From Dolichospermum sp. DET69 (GTDB lineage Bacteria; Cyanobacteriota; Cyanobacteriia; Cyanobacteriales; Nostocaceae), in NCBI GenBank assembly GCA_017355425.1, contig CP070233.1, positions 1,777,501 through 1,841,500 of the forward strand: a stretch of DNA of 64,000 bases, in the 5' to 3' direction. The notes under the pieces are model-generated. The model searched no databases and was not told the DNA's origin. It saw only the letters and a list, made by a program, of their open reading frames with translations. Shown here piece after piece: positions 26,352 through 36,446 of the stretch (its first letter is position 1; the number at the start of each line of letters is the position of its first letter). A program made the position numbers and the translations under genes.

Positions 26352-29300
26352 ATGGGTACGAAATTAGTTACAGCAGTATCTACTTATCAGAGGAAGCAAT
26401 TGAACCCATTAACTAACGAATTTAACCAAAAATTAATTAATTTACCTAAATTACATCAAATTATTAATTATTCTCCCTTAACTATTAGTCCTAATAGTTA
26501 TGTGGCTGATGCTATTAACTTGATGAATCAACAATTAAATCATCCTGTTGCAGTTAATAATTTCGTTCGACAAGCCAACGACTATGTTTTAGTAGTAGAG
26601 GGAAAGCAATTACAAGGAATTTTTACAATTCAGGATGTATTGAGAGTAATTGCCCTAAATACTAATCTATCAGCCGTGAAAATGGCTGAAGTGATGAATC
26701 AGCCTCTAATTACGCTCAAGAAATCAGATTCTGCACATATTTTGACAGTATTGTCCCTTTTTCAACAGCATTGTATTCAGCATTTACCAATAGTAGATGA
26801 TAAAAATAACTTCATCGGTATTGTCAATAAAACAACCTTATGGCAAAGCTTAAATATCGAAAAAATGGTGGGTATAGTTGGAGCATTGCAGGAAAATCTT
26901 GAAGATTTGCACACAGAACACATACCAATTAATGAACAACTAGAAGTAACCCGTTGGCAAACTCATAATTATTTACAACTATGGGCAGAAAAACAAGTTG
27001 CTGATAATGTAGAAATAAACCAGCAACTTCATGAAAGTTTAGAAGAACTGCACATTGCGGAAGAAGAACTGCGTCAACAAAATGAACAACTGATCTATTC
27101 CCGTCAAATTACTGAAGCAGAGAGACAGCGGTATCAAACGTTATTTGAATTTGCCCCTAATGGTTATTTAGTCACTGATAGTTTAGGGATAATTCAACAG
27201 GCTAATTATAGAGCAGCATCCTTGCTGTCTGTCCGTCAAGATTATCTTATTGGCAAACCATTAGTGGTTTTTATAGCGGAAAAATACCGTTCTAGTTTTA
27301 TACCTGGGTTAAAAAAATTGCAGGATTCACAGGAGTGGGAAGTGGATTTTCAGCCTCGTAAAGGTGCAGTCTTTCCTGCAAGTGTGAGAGTAAATTCTCT
27401 GTCCGATAGTGAAGGCAAAAAGACTGGTTTTCTGTGGTCAATATCTGATATTAGCGATAGCAAAAAATTACAAGCAACATTACAGAAAGATAGCAATATT
27501 TTGGAATTTCTTGTAAAAGAACGCACAAGAGAATTAGTAACTACTAATCAGCAATTGCAACAGGAAATCATTGAACGGGAACTTATTCAAGAGTCCTTGA
27601 AAGAAAGTGAAACCCGACTCACTTTAGCACTAGAAGCAGGTAAGATTGGGATCTGGGATTGGCATATCCAAACTAATCAAACTCTCTGGTCTTCTGCTAT
27701 GGATTTAATGTATGGTTTACCCCTGAATACCTTGTGTCCTGATACTGAAGACTTTCTTAATTTAATTTATCCTGAAGACCGTCAGTATTATCAAAACTGT
27801 TTAATTCAATCTCTTAAGGAAAGAGTTAATTTTATCTGTGAGTATCGGATAATAAGCCATAATAGTAGCATACATTGGTTGAGTTCCAAAGGGAAAGTTT
27901 ATTGTAATGAACATGATCAGCCAATCCGGTTAATTGGCACAACTATAGACATCTCTCTAAACAAGCAAACTGAACAGCAAATATCTGAACAAGCTGCACT
28001 TTTAGAAATTGCCACTGATGGGATTTTTGTCCGCGATTTTCAGGCACAAATCCTTTTTTGGAATCAGGGTGCAGAAAAGATATATGGTTGGCAACGTCAG
28101 GAAGTAGAAGGGAAGAATCCCAAGGATATTTTTTATGATTCAACTTCCCATGAACAAGAGATAATTCCTCTGAGAACTGTAGTGAAATCGGGAAGTTGGC
28201 AGGGTGAGTTACACAAACGCACACAATCAAACCAACTCATTACTGTTCAAAGTCGCTGGACATTGATGTTAGATACTGATGGACAACCTAAATCTATTCT
28301 CACAGTAGACACTGATATTACAGAAAAGAAACAACTAGAAGAGCAATTTTTCCGCGCTCAAAAAATGGAAAGTATTGGTACGTTAGCTGGTGGTATTGCT
28401 CACAATATCAATAATAACTTAACACCGATTTTAGGATATGCTCAATTACTTAAAAATAAATTTCCGTTAGATAAAGATAGTTGTCTGCAAATGCTGACCA
28501 TCATTGAAGACAATGCAAAGAAAGGGGCATCTTTAGTTAAACAACTGTTATCCTTTGCTAATAAGGGAGTGGAAATCAAATATACGATTATACAAATTAA
28601 TGATTTGATTAGGAATACCATACAGATTACTAAAGAAACATTTTCATTGCCCGAACCTATCGAATTTTTTACTGATCTTCCACCAAACTTATGGGCAATA
28701 AGTGGAGATAGAAATCAACTGGAACAAGTATTAATAAACTTAGTAGTTAATGCTAGTCATTCTATGCCTGATGGTGGATATCTCTCTATTTCTGCGGAAA
28801 ATTTGTATATTAATCAAGAGATGATCCAGATCAATCATGATGCTACCGTTGGCAATTATATTGTGATTACAGTTGAAGACACAGGGACGGGAATGTCACC
28901 GGAAATAGTAGAGAGAATATTTGATCCATTTTTTACTACTAAGGATATTGGTAAAGGTACAGGATTAGGACTATCCACAGTATTAGGAACTATTAAAAGT
29001 CACAAGGGGTTTATTGACGTTAATAGTGAAGTTGGGAAGGGCAGTAAATTTAAAATATTTTTACCATCCGTAAACCAAGAAATTATCCCTGTAGAACCCG
29101 ATTGTGGGAAATTGTGTCCAGGACAGGGAGAGCTAATTTTAGTAGTAGATGATGAACCCCAAGTTTTAGAAGTTACGAAAACCATTTTAGAAAACTACAA
29201 TTATCAAACTATTACCGCTAAAAATGGCATGGAAGCGATCGCTATTTATGCAAGGCATCAAAACCAGATTAGAGCAGTATTGATGGATATGATGATGCCA

Positions 29301-29489
29301 GAAATGGATGGAAATTCCGCCATCTGCAACTTAAAGAAAATCAACCCTGAAGTGCCAATAATTGCTTGTAGTGGACGTAGTATGCAAAATATGCTGAAAC
29401 TAAATCATGAAAATAAAGTTCTAGCGATTTTATCAAAACCTTACACTAATCAAGAATTACTGTTAACATTAAATTTGGTACTAAAGTGA
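26352..29489 (+). CDS. Hybrid sensor histidine kinase: CBS pair, PAS domains, HisKA, HATPase, receiver
   Basis: The product is 1045 aa and soluble (no membrane segment). Order: two CBS modules (about 40-185; [49 protein letters not shown]), a coiled coil (about 205-265), PAS ([21 protein letters not shown]), coiled coil, PAS ([20 protein letters not shown]), PAS ([21 protein letters not shown]), HisKA with the phospho-acceptor His684 in [21 protein letters not shown], HATPase ([29 protein letters not shown]) and a C-terminal receiver with Asp979 in [15 protein letters not shown] modules suggest adenylate sensing. No cognate regulator gene lies adjacent, so output may go through the HPt/REC genes at 44-46 kb or elsewhere. 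Confidence 0.92.
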   Translation: MGTKLVTAVSTYQRKQLNPLTNEFNQKLINLPKLHQIINYSPLTISPNSYVADAINLMNQQLNHPVAVNNFVRQANDYVLVVEGKQLQGIFTIQDVLRVIALNTNLSAVKMAEVMNQPLITLKKSDSAHILTVLSLFQQHCIQHLPIVDDKNNFIGIVNKTTLWQSLNIEKMVGIVGALQENLEDLHTEHIPINEQLEVTRWQTHNYLQLWAEKQVADNVEINQQLHESLEELHIAEEELRQQNEQLIYSRQITEAERQRYQTLFEFAPNGYLVTDSLGIIQQANYRAASLLSVRQDYLIGKPLVVFIAEKYRSSFIPGLKKLQDSQEWEVDFQPRKGAVFPASVRVNSLSDSEGKKTGFLWSISDISDSKKLQATLQKDSNILEFLVKERTRELVTTNQQLQQEIIERELIQESLKESETRLTLALEAGKIGIWDWHIQTNQTLWSSAMDLMYGLPLNTLCPDTEDFLNLIYPEDRQYYQNCLIQSLKERVNFICEYRIISHNSSIHWLSSKGKVYCNEHDQPIRLIGTTIDISLNKQTEQQISEQAALLEIATDGIFVRDFQAQILFWNQGAEKIYGWQRQEVEGKNPKDIFYDSTSHEQEIIPLRTVVKSGSWQGELHKRTQSNQLITVQSRWTLMLDTDGQPKSILTVDTDITEKKQLEEQFFRAQKMESIGTLAGGIAHNINNNLTPILGYAQLLKNKFPLDKDSCLQMLTIIEDNAKKGASLVKQLLSFANKGVEIKYTIIQINDLIRNTIQITKETFSLPEPIEFFTDLPPNLWAISGDRNQLEQVLINLVVNASHSMPDGGYLSISAENLYINQEMIQINHDATVGNYIVITVEDTGTGMSPEIVERIFDPFFTTKDIGKGTGLGLSTVLGTIKSHKGFIDVNSEVGKGSKFKIFLPSVNQEIIPVEPDCGKLCPGQGELILVVDDEPQVLEVTKTILENYNYQTITAKNGMEAIAIYARHQNQIRAVLMDMMMPEMDGNSAICNLKKINPEVPIIACSGRSMQNMLKLNHENKVLAILSKPYTNQELLLTLNLVLK

Positions 29490-29496
29490 TCAGGTA

Positions 29497-29539
29497 GTCA
29501 GTAACCCAGCCCTAAAGGGACTGAGCTTGCAAGAGAAAT
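29497..29539 (-). ncRNA. 3'-end fragment of the structured RNA family
   Basis: On the minus strand this is ATTTCTCTTGCAAGCTCAGT followed by CCCTTTAGGGCTGGGTTACTGAC, identical to the terminal 43 nt of copies B and C. The rest of the element is absent. The fragment lies just after the kinase stop codon, where its CAGTCCC/GGGCTG hairpin could act in 3'-end formation. Confidence 0.65.
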
Positions 29540-29660
29540 GACAACTGACAACTGACAACTGACTAATAACTAATATTTTGAACAGATTTTTTAGGCTTAC
29601 AGCACTTATGCTCATAGAATTGACCGATTCATGAGACTTTTACACTTTGCTGGCAAATCT

Positions 29661-29864
29661 ATGACACCTCAAGAATTTTTAGAAAAGTTGGCAACAGCTA
29701 CAACAGATCCCGAAAAACTGGTAGTTTTTGCAGAATACTTGGATACAACTGCCTTGGATCATGCCACAACCCCAAGATGGAGAAGTCTTTCTTATAGTAA
29801 CGAAATTGAGATGGCGCTTAAAAATGTGGCTTTTCATTTAGAAGCACTTGCCGAAGCCGAATAA
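29661..29864 (+). CDS. Small conserved hypothetical protein
   Basis: The product is 67 aa from the ATG at 29661 (MTPQEFLEKLATATTDPEKL); an in-frame ATG at 29631 would add 10 residues. It is acidic and helical, with ATTPRWRSLSYSNEIEMAL and KNVAFHLEALAEAE. No membrane segment or known motif. The composition is that of a normal cyanobacterial protein and the frame ends cleanly before a MITE. Function unknown. Confidence 0.6.
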   Translation: MTPQEFLEKLATATTDPEKLVVFAEYLDTTALDHATTPRWRSLSYSNEIEMALKNVAFHLEALAEAE

Positions 29865-29873
29865 TAATATGTA

Positions 29874-29999
29874 AGAGAACTCCAAAAAATAAATTATCCA
29901 AGATTGTGGGATGGGCATCTGGTCCCTCCTAGTATTATTAGCAGGCAAGATGCCTGCACCACAAGAAATTCTGGGATATTTTTTTATTTGCAAGTCTCT
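29874..29999. repeat. MITE-like element, family C, copy 2
   Basis: Inverted ends: AGAGAACTCCAAAAAATAAATTATCC on the left and the inverse GGGATATTTTTTTATTTGCAAGTCTCT on the right, matching the inner ends of the element at 15709-15861. The core differs: GGCATCTGGTCCCTCC...AGCAGGCAAGATGCCTGC, itself a hairpin. Confidence 0.7.
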
Positions 30000-30005
30000 A
30001 AGATG

Positions 30006-30083
30006 TAGGGTATGTTAGCGTTAGCGTAACGCACCAAATTATTGACAATGGTGCGTTACGAACTTCGTTCTAACACACCCTAC
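30006..30083. repeat. GTAGGGTRTGTTAG palindromic repeat overlapping the pfkA 3' end
   Basis: The ends are GTAGGGTATGTTAGCGTTAG and the inverse CTAACACACCCTAC, and the arms include TAACGCACCA and TGGTGCGTTA. The right arm supplies the last codons and the stop of pfkA (30070-30083). Confidence 0.75.
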
Positions 30084-31152
30084 AATACTTATCTTCTTCA
30101 CCAATATATATTCCTAATGACCGAGCCGTTTGGACTAAATCACCGCTAGGATCAACAAGTGAAGGATTCTTATCCATAACATCTTGAATGGGGAAAGTGG
30201 CAACTCGTCCATTTTGCCAAGCTAACATTTGATCATATTTATTTTGGGCAATTAAATCAACTGCTACTTTACCAAACATGGTAGCCGTGAGACGGTCTAA
30301 AGCTGAGGGGATACCACCGCGCTGAATATGTCCTAATACAGAAACTCTGGTATCAATTAGCTGATGACTACAATTAGCAATTTGTTCGGCAATATATTGA
30401 CCTTGACCACATTTAGCGGTTGTGCAATTAGAATCATCGGCATTTTCTGAACAAGCAGATATCCCTTCAGCAACAACTATAATGGCGAATTTTTTTTGCC
30501 AGCGATCGCGTAGTTCGGTAAGATGTTCACATATTCCTTTAATAGTATAAGGAATTTCAGGAATTAGAATCACATCAGCACCCCCAGCAATCCCAGAGTG
30601 TAAAGCCAAATGTCCCGCTGTGCGTCCCATGACTTCGATAATCATTACTCGGTCATGACTAGCAGCAGTAAATATGAGCCGATTAATAGCATCAACAATT
30701 GTATTAATTGCGGTATCAAAGCCGATTGAGCGTTCTGTAAAAGCGACATCATGATCAATAGTTTTGGGAATAGCAACTAAATTCCAATTACCTAAAACTG
30801 CTAATTGATGAATAATATTTAAACTACCATCTCCACCGATAGCAATTAAAGCATCTAAACCGATAGCTTCATAACCAGCTAATATTTCATCAGTATGGTC
30901 TAAGGTATTCCCTTTATTAATAGTACCTAAAATCGTTCCCCCCATATTTAGCAGAGGGTCAATCCCGCGCAAATCCCAACCGTGTACACTTAAAGGTACA
31001 GTTTTCCGCTCTAGTAAACCTTGGGTAGAGTAAGGAATACCCACTACCTCCCAATCATAAGTCCGTGTTGCATGACTCACAGCAGCGCGAATCACACAAT
31101 TTAGACCAGGACAGTCTCCACCACTTGTCAGAATACCGATACGTTTTTTCAT
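30070..31152 (-). CDS. pfkA: 6-phosphofructokinase
   Basis: The enzyme phosphorylates fructose-6-phosphate to fructose-1,6-bisphosphate. The product is 360 aa with TSGGDCPGLNCVIRA (ATP-binding loop), AIGGDGSLNIIHQLA, PKTIDHDVAFTERSIGFDTAIN (catalytic PKTIDxD; Lys after Pro suggests the ATP- or PPi-type group typical of cyanobacteria), VMIIEVMGRTAGHLAL and LGHIQRGGIPSALDR. The last residues (YCRVC) come from an overlapping palindromic repeat, so the natural C-terminus has been replaced. The next two genes upstream on this strand, a DHOD-like gene and nifJ, place it in a carbon-metabolism block. Confidence 0.95.
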   Translation of the reverse strand: MKKRIGILTSGGDCPGLNCVIRAAVSHATRTYDWEVVGIPYSTQGLLERKTVPLSVHGWDLRGIDPLLNMGGTILGTINKGNTLDHTDEILAGYEAIGLDALIAIGGDGSLNIIHQLAVLGNWNLVAIPKTIDHDVAFTERSIGFDTAINTIVDAINRLIFTAASHDRVMIIEVMGRTAGHLALHSGIAGGADVILIPEIPYTIKGICEHLTELRDRWQKKFAIIVVAEGISACSENADDSNCTTAKCGQGQYIAEQIANCSHQLIDTRVSVLGHIQRGGIPSALDRLTATMFGKVAVDLIAQNKYDQMLAWQNGRVATFPIQDVMDKNPSLVDPSGDLVQTARSLGIYIGEEDKYCRVC

Positions 31153-31159
31153 AAGTTAT

Positions 31160-31265
31160 TAGTAGGGGCGTATTGCAATACGCCCGTACAGGAATTATTG
31201 AACCACGAAGGAGCGAAGGACACGAAGGAAGAAGGAAGAAGGAAGAAGGAAGATTTTTTTCAGTC
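31160..31265. repeat. Small repeats between pfkA and the DHOD-like gene
   Basis: GTAGGGGCGTATTGCAATACGCCCGTAC is a near-perfect palindrome (31163-31190). It is followed by AACCACGAAGGAGCGAAGGACACGAAGG and GAAGAAG tandem units, the second version of the repeat core also found in the element at 36125-36260. Confidence 0.7.
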
Positions 31266-31288
31266 CCTATTTATTTTTGAATTATTAA

Positions 31289-32308
31289 TTAAGATGCTGT
31301 ATAAACTTTACCCAAATCTGGATTATAGGTTTGTAATGCCTTCATATATTGAGCGCGTTCAAAAGCACTAGGGTTTGGACATTTTAACTGGCTCATGCTA
31401 CCTTGCATTTGCTTGACAGATTCATATTCATGGGTTTTCATCCATTCCTGCAAGTCTTTTTCTAAGGACTTAATATGACCAATTCCCTCTCGTAATAATA
31501 CAGAACAAAGCATAGTGACATTTGCTCCCACCATCAGCATTTTAATTACATCATGGGCATTGTAAATACCGCTAGTTGCGGCTAAACTACCTTGAATATG
31601 ACCATAGAGAATGGCTATCCAACGCAAGGGTAAACGCATAGCTTGAGCGGTACTTAAAAGTACATGAGGTTCTACTTCTAAATTTTCTAAATTAATATCT
31701 GGTTGATAAAACCGATTAAATAATACTAAACCATCAGCCCCAGCATGATCTAAACGTTTAGCCATATTTGCCGTATTAGTCAAATAGGGACTGAGTTTTA
31801 CGGCTACAGGAATAGTGACGGCGGCTTTAACAGATGTAAGAATATCAATATAATTCTGCTCGATATCCTGACTACTTAAATCTGGATCTGTGGAAACATA
31901 GTAAATATTTAATTCCAGCGCTGATGCTCCAGCTTCTTGAATTAGTTTACCATATTTAGTCCAACCACCGACTGAAGAACCATTCAGACTGGCAATAATG
32001 GGAATATCAACTTTTTCCTGGGCTTTGCGAATATGGTCTAAATATTCTTCTGGTCCTACCCGGAAATTAGTAATATCTGGAAAATAGGTTAACGCTTCCG
32101 CAAAACTTTCTGTACCATAGCTTAAATGATGATGAAGTTCGTATTTTTCTAAAGTTAATTGTTCTTCAAATAGCGAGTGCATAACAACAGCACTAGCACC
32201 CGCGTCTTCCATTAATTTAATATTATCAATGTCTTCCGAAAGTGGAGAAGCTGAAGGAACTAAAGGAGATTTTAATTCTAAGCCTAGATACGTTGTAGTT
32301 AAATTCAT
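31289..32308 (-). CDS. Dihydroorotate dehydrogenase-like protein
   Basis: The product is 339 aa. It is a TIM-barrel flavoprotein of the PyrD type: MNLTTTYLGLELKSPLVPSA, ASAVVMHSLFEEQL, IIASLNGSSVGGWTKYG, ALELNIYYVSTDPD, IPVAVKLSPYLTNTANMAKRL and GADGLVLFNRFYQPD. It lies between nifJ and pfkA on the same strand, only 65 bp after nifJ. In many bacteria this DHOD-like group (not the biosynthetic pyrD) sits beside nifJ. The biochemical reaction is not established; an FMN oxidoreductase role linked to pyruvate:ferredoxin oxidoreductase is an inference from context. Confidence 0.88.
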   Translation of the reverse strand: MNLTTTYLGLELKSPLVPSASPLSEDIDNIKLMEDAGASAVVMHSLFEEQLTLEKYELHHHLSYGTESFAEALTYFPDITNFRVGPEEYLDHIRKAQEKVDIPIIASLNGSSVGGWTKYGKLIQEAGASALELNIYYVSTDPDLSSQDIEQNYIDILTSVKAAVTIPVAVKLSPYLTNTANMAKRLDHAGADGLVLFNRFYQPDINLENLEVEPHVLLSTAQAMRLPLRWIAILYGHIQGSLAATSGIYNAHDVIKMLMVGANVTMLCSVLLREGIGHIKSLEKDLQEWMKTHEYESVKQMQGSMSQLKCPNPSAFERAQYMKALQTYNPDLGKVYTAS

Positions 32309-32373
32309 AAATTTAGTTATTAGTCATTAGTCATTAGTTATTAGTTATTAGGTGTAAATTTGGCACAGGCCAT

Positions 32374-35300
32374 TTATGTTTCTTGTAATTTTCTGTCCGC
32401 TAAATATTGATACATTTGCCAACGCGTATTAACATCTGCTTGGGCTTCTTTTAGGAGTTCTTTTGCTGTTTCTGGGTTAATTTTGGTTAACATTTTGAAA
32501 CGGTTTTCCATGTACATGGAATTTTCTATGGGTATGCGAGGGGTACGAGAATCTAGTTGTAGGGGGTTTTTTCCCTGTTTGATACGGTCGGGGTGATAAC
32601 GATATAATAGCCAGCGTCCAGAGTCTACAGCGGCTTTTTGGTTTTGCATGGCTGTACTCATATTGATACCGTGAGCAATACAATGACTGTAGGCAATAAT
32701 TAATGATGGACCATCGTAAGCTTCGGCTTCTAAAAAAGTTTTTAGGGTTTGTTCATCTCTTGCACCCATTGCTACACTAGCAACATAAACGTTACCGTAA
32801 GTCATAGCGATTAAACCTAAATCTTTCTTAGTTGTAGGTTTACCACCTGCGGCAAATTTTGCCACTGCACCTTTAGGGGTAGATTTGGACATTTGACCAC
32901 CAGTATTAGAATAAACCTCTGTATCTAGTACCAGAATATTAACGTTGCGACCACTAGCGATTACATGATCTAATCCACCATAACCAATATCATAAGCCCA
33001 ACCGTCACCACCAATTATCCACACACTTTTTTTCACTAAATAATCAGCCAGAGATTGAAGATTTTTGAACGCAGATAGACGCTGATTAACGCTGATATTA
33101 TCCTCTTCTATCTGCGTTAATCTGTGTTCATCTGCGGTAATAATTTCCTCTAATTTTTGTTTGAGAATTACAACTCGTTCTCTTTGTTCATAAATATCAG
33201 ATTCGTCTTTTTGTTCAGCGTTAAAAATTGCCGTAACTAAATTATCTCCTATTTGGGGTGCAAGTTGTTGGAGGAAATAAGCGGCAAATTCTGCTTGTTT
33301 ATCTATGGAAACGCGGAAACCTAACCCAAATTCGGCGTTATCTTCAAATAAACTATTAGACCATGCTGGACCTCTACCTGCGGCGTTTTTTGTCCAAGGT
33401 GTGGTGGGTAAGTTACCACCGTAGATAGATGAACAGCCGGTGGCGTTGGCGACTATCATGCGATCGCCAAATAATTGTGTTACTAACTTAATATAGGGTG
33501 TTTCTCCACATCCCGCACAAGCACCAGAAAACTCAAATAATGGTTCTTGCATTTGTTGTTGATTAATATGATTCAATTGCAAATTCCGTCTATCTGGATT
33601 TGGTAAATTTAAGAAAAAATCCCAATTTTCTCGTTCTTGTTCCCGCAATGGTTTTTGTAGTTCCATATTAATGGCTTTTTTGCGCGGTTCGGCTTTATTT
33701 TTTGCGGGACAAACATCAACGCAAATACCACAACCTGTACAATCTTCTGCTGCTACTTGAATGGTAAATTTCAAATCATGCCAATCATGTTCTCTAGGAT
33801 TTGCACTTTTGAAAGTTGCTGGGGCATTTTCTAATTGTTCTGGTGCATATACTTTACTACGAATCACACTATGAGGACACACCATGACGCATTTACCACA
33901 TTGAATACAAACGTCGGGGTCCCAAACAGGTATTTCTTCAGCAATATTGCGTTTTTCCCATTTAGATGTACCTGTAGGATATGTACCATCTACAGGTAAT
34001 GCACTCACAGGTAAATCATCCCCTTCCCGCGCGATCATTTTCCCTAAAACATCGCGCACAAATGCGGGTGCATAATCAGGAATAGGTGATAGTTGAGTAT
34101 TATTCTGTTCTCTTTTCTCTGTTACCCGTTCTCTAATTTCATACAAATTATCCAAAGTTTTATCAACTGCTTGAATATTCATTTGTACGATTTCTTCGCC
34201 TTTTTTGCCGTAGGTTTTGCGAATAGATTTTTTAATTTCGTCTATGGCTTCTTCTCTTGGTAAAACACCGGAAACAGCAAAGAAACAAACCTGCATGACT
34301 GTGTTAATTTGTCCACCCATACCCGCTTCACGGGCGACTTTGTAGGCATTGATAACATAGAATTTGAGATTTTTGTTAATTATCTCTGTTTGCATTGCTA
34401 GAGGTAATTTATCCCAAATTTCATCTTTATGATAATGTGAATTTAGTAAAAAAGTGCCACCAGAAATAATATCTTTTAATATCGGGAATTTTTCTACAAA
34501 GTCCCATTGATGACAAGCGATAAAGTTAGCTTTAGTGATTAAATAGGTCGAACGGATTGGTTGAGAACCAAAGCGCAAATGAGAAATTGTTACAGAACCA
34601 GATTTTTTAGAATCATACACAAAATAACCTTGGGCATAATTATCTGTTTCTTCCCCAATAATTTTAATAGAATTTTTATTTGCTCCCACTGTACCATCTG
34701 CACCTAAACCATAGAAAATTGCCCGCACTGTATGATCTGCTTCAATATTAAATTCGGGATTATATTCTAAACTGCTGTGAGTGACATCATCGTTAATGCC
34801 GATGGTAAAATGATTTTTTGGTATTGACAAATCTAAATTATTAAATACTGCTTTTACCATTGCTGGGGTAAATTCTTTAGATGATAAACCGTATCTTCCC
34901 CCTACAACTTTAATATTGTAAAGTTGGTTTTCTGCCAAAGCTGTAACCACATCCATATATAATGGTTCACCAATTGCTCCTGGTTCTTTTGTTCTATCTA
35001 AAACGGCAATTTTGCGGGTAGTTTGGGGCAGAGAATCAATAAATCTTTGAGTAGCAAAGGGACGATATAATCTAACTTTAACAACTCCGACTTTTTCCCC
35101 TTGTTGATTGAGATAATTTACGGTTTCATGGACTGTTTCACAACCAGAACCCATGAGAATAATAATTTTTTCTGCTTCTGGATCTCCATAATAATCAAAT
35201 ATGTGATATTCTCTTCCTGTCATTCTGGCAAATTCATCCATTACCTGTTGAGTAATATCTGGACAGTCTAAATAAAAAGAATTGACTGTTTCCCTAGCTT

Positions 35301-35982
35301 GAAAATAAACATCAGGGTTTTGTGCCGTACCTCGTAATACCGGATGATCAGGTGTTAAAGCCCGTGAACGATGGGCAATTACTAACTCTATGGGAATAAA
35401 TTTTTGTAAGTCTTCAGTTGTTAATATTGCGATTTTATCTATCTGATGGGAGGTGCGAAAACCATCAAAAAAGTGTAGATAAGGTATGCGAGATGCTAAA
35501 GTTGCTTTTGTGGAAATCAGCGCAAAATCATGGGCTTCTTGCACAGAAGCAGCGCACAACATCGCAAAGCCTGTACTTCTTGCGGCCATGACATCACTAT
35601 GATCTCCGAAAATAGAGAGGGCTTGGGCAGCAAGCGATCGCGCCGCAATATGAAATACTGTAGGTGTAAGTTCACCCGCAATTTTGTACATATTTGGCAA
35701 CATCAACATCAATCCCTGAGATGCTGTAAATGTGGTTGTCAATGAACCCGTTTGCAAAGCCCCATGTACAGCACCCGCAACCCCCCCTTCACTCTGCAAC
35801 TGCACCACTGAAGGCACAGTTCCCCAGATGTTCGGTTTTCCCTCACTCATCCAAGTATCAGACCATTCCGCCATCGGTGAAGATGGTGTAATCGGGTAAA
35901 TAGCAATCACCTCGTTTAGTTGGTAGACAACTTTCGCAACCGCTTCATTACCATCTATTGTTGCAAAGGTTATTGTGTTCAT
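32374..35982 (-). CDS. nifJ: Pyruvate:ferredoxin (flavodoxin) oxidoreductase
   Basis: The enzyme oxidises pyruvate with CoA to acetyl-CoA and CO2, reducing ferredoxin or flavodoxin. The product is 1202 aa, full length. Order: domain I (TIDGNEAVAKVVYQLNEVIA, YPITPSSPMAEWSD), domain II/III, the CoA-binding part, two 4Fe-4S motifs (CIQCGKCVMVCP at about 690 and CTGCGICVDVCPAKN at about 745), then the TPP-binding part with the Cys motif GACAGCGETPYIKL and GGDGWAYDIGYGGLDHV. In Nostocales it supports nitrogenase electron supply or fermentation. It begins a probable minus-strand operon with the DHOD-like gene and perhaps pfkA. Confidence 0.97.
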   Translation of the reverse strand: MNTITFATIDGNEAVAKVVYQLNEVIAIYPITPSSPMAEWSDTWMSEGKPNIWGTVPSVVQLQSEGGVAGAVHGALQTGSLTTTFTASQGLMLMLPNMYKIAGELTPTVFHIAARSLAAQALSIFGDHSDVMAARSTGFAMLCAASVQEAHDFALISTKATLASRIPYLHFFDGFRTSHQIDKIAILTTEDLQKFIPIELVIAHRSRALTPDHPVLRGTAQNPDVYFQARETVNSFYLDCPDITQQVMDEFARMTGREYHIFDYYGDPEAEKIIILMGSGCETVHETVNYLNQQGEKVGVVKVRLYRPFATQRFIDSLPQTTRKIAVLDRTKEPGAIGEPLYMDVVTALAENQLYNIKVVGGRYGLSSKEFTPAMVKAVFNNLDLSIPKNHFTIGINDDVTHSSLEYNPEFNIEADHTVRAIFYGLGADGTVGANKNSIKIIGEETDNYAQGYFVYDSKKSGSVTISHLRFGSQPIRSTYLITKANFIACHQWDFVEKFPILKDIISGGTFLLNSHYHKDEIWDKLPLAMQTEIINKNLKFYVINAYKVAREAGMGGQINTVMQVCFFAVSGVLPREEAIDEIKKSIRKTYGKKGEEIVQMNIQAVDKTLDNLYEIRERVTEKREQNNTQLSPIPDYAPAFVRDVLGKMIAREGDDLPVSALPVDGTYPTGTSKWEKRNIAEEIPVWDPDVCIQCGKCVMVCPHSVIRSKVYAPEQLENAPATFKSANPREHDWHDLKFTIQVAAEDCTGCGICVDVCPAKNKAEPRKKAINMELQKPLREQERENWDFFLNLPNPDRRNLQLNHINQQQMQEPLFEFSGACAGCGETPYIKLVTQLFGDRMIVANATGCSSIYGGNLPTTPWTKNAAGRGPAWSNSLFEDNAEFGLGFRVSIDKQAEFAAYFLQQLAPQIGDNLVTAIFNAEQKDESDIYEQRERVVILKQKLEEIITADEHRLTQIEEDNISVNQRLSAFKNLQSLADYLVKKSVWIIGGDGWAYDIGYGGLDHVIASGRNVNILVLDTEVYSNTGGQMSKSTPKGAVAKFAAGGKPTTKKDLGLIAMTYGNVYVASVAMGARDEQTLKTFLEAEAYDGPSLIIAYSHCIAHGINMSTAMQNQKAAVDSGRWLLYRYHPDRIKQGKNPLQLDSRTPRIPIENSMYMENRFKMLTKINPETAKELLKEAQADVNTRWQMYQYLADRKLQET

Positions 35983-36124
35983 CTTATTTTACCTTTGAGA
36001 ACTACTCAATTTTGGATAATTGGTATTTTTCTAGTCCAGTCCGGCGTAAGTTAATGAACCATTCCGAATCTGTGAAAAGCTGATGCTGTATTGATTCTAA
36101 ATTCTAAATTCCGAGAAAGCGGTA

Positions 36125-36260
36125 CTAGTAGTCTGTCAAGAACTAATTGACGGGTTCATTCGTTGCCATTTTGATTCTTCCTTCTTCCTTCTTCCTTCGT
36201 GTCCTTCGTTCCTTCGTGGTTCGTTTCTTATCCGTCAAAATTTATTTGACAGACTACTAG
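36125..36260. repeat. MITE-like element, family D
   Basis: The terminal inverted repeats are about 29 bp: CTAGTAGTCTGTCAAGAACT and on to AATTGACGG, against the inverse CCGTCAAAATTTATTTGACAGACTACTAG. The core contains the TTCCTTCTTCCTTCGTGTCCTTCG and TTCGTGGTTCGT repeat also found at 31200-31255 and 51997-52040 in the other orientation. There is no ORF. Confidence 0.8.
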
Positions 36261-36365
36261 ATTCTATCTTGAACTGAAAACGAAAGTTTGAGGATGTTGT
36301 AAGGAAAAACCAACAGAAATTTTTAAACCATAATTCAATAATTATAGAATAATTCAGATCAAATC

Positions 36366-36390
36366 CCCCATACTAAATTTAGTATGAGGG
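36366..36390 (-). terminator. Hairpin downstream of the hetP-like gene
   Basis: CCCCATACTAAATTTAGTATGAGGG is a nearly perfect stem of about 11 bp located 56 bp after the hetP-like stop. The U-run is weak, so the terminator call is tentative. Confidence 0.4.
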
Positions 36391-36446
36391 CTAGATCAGA
36401 AAAAATCCTCAATTATTCTGGTTTTAGGGAATAATTTTTTCCTGAA

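Larger units (their letters stand above)
35983..36446. other. Intergenic region between hetP-like and nifJ
   Basis: It contains the nifJ upstream region, a 136-bp MITE (36125-36260) and a hairpin after the hetP-like gene (36366-36390). Because both flanking genes read leftward, the nifJ promoter must lie here, probably downstream of the MITE. No further gene seen. Confidence 0.5.
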
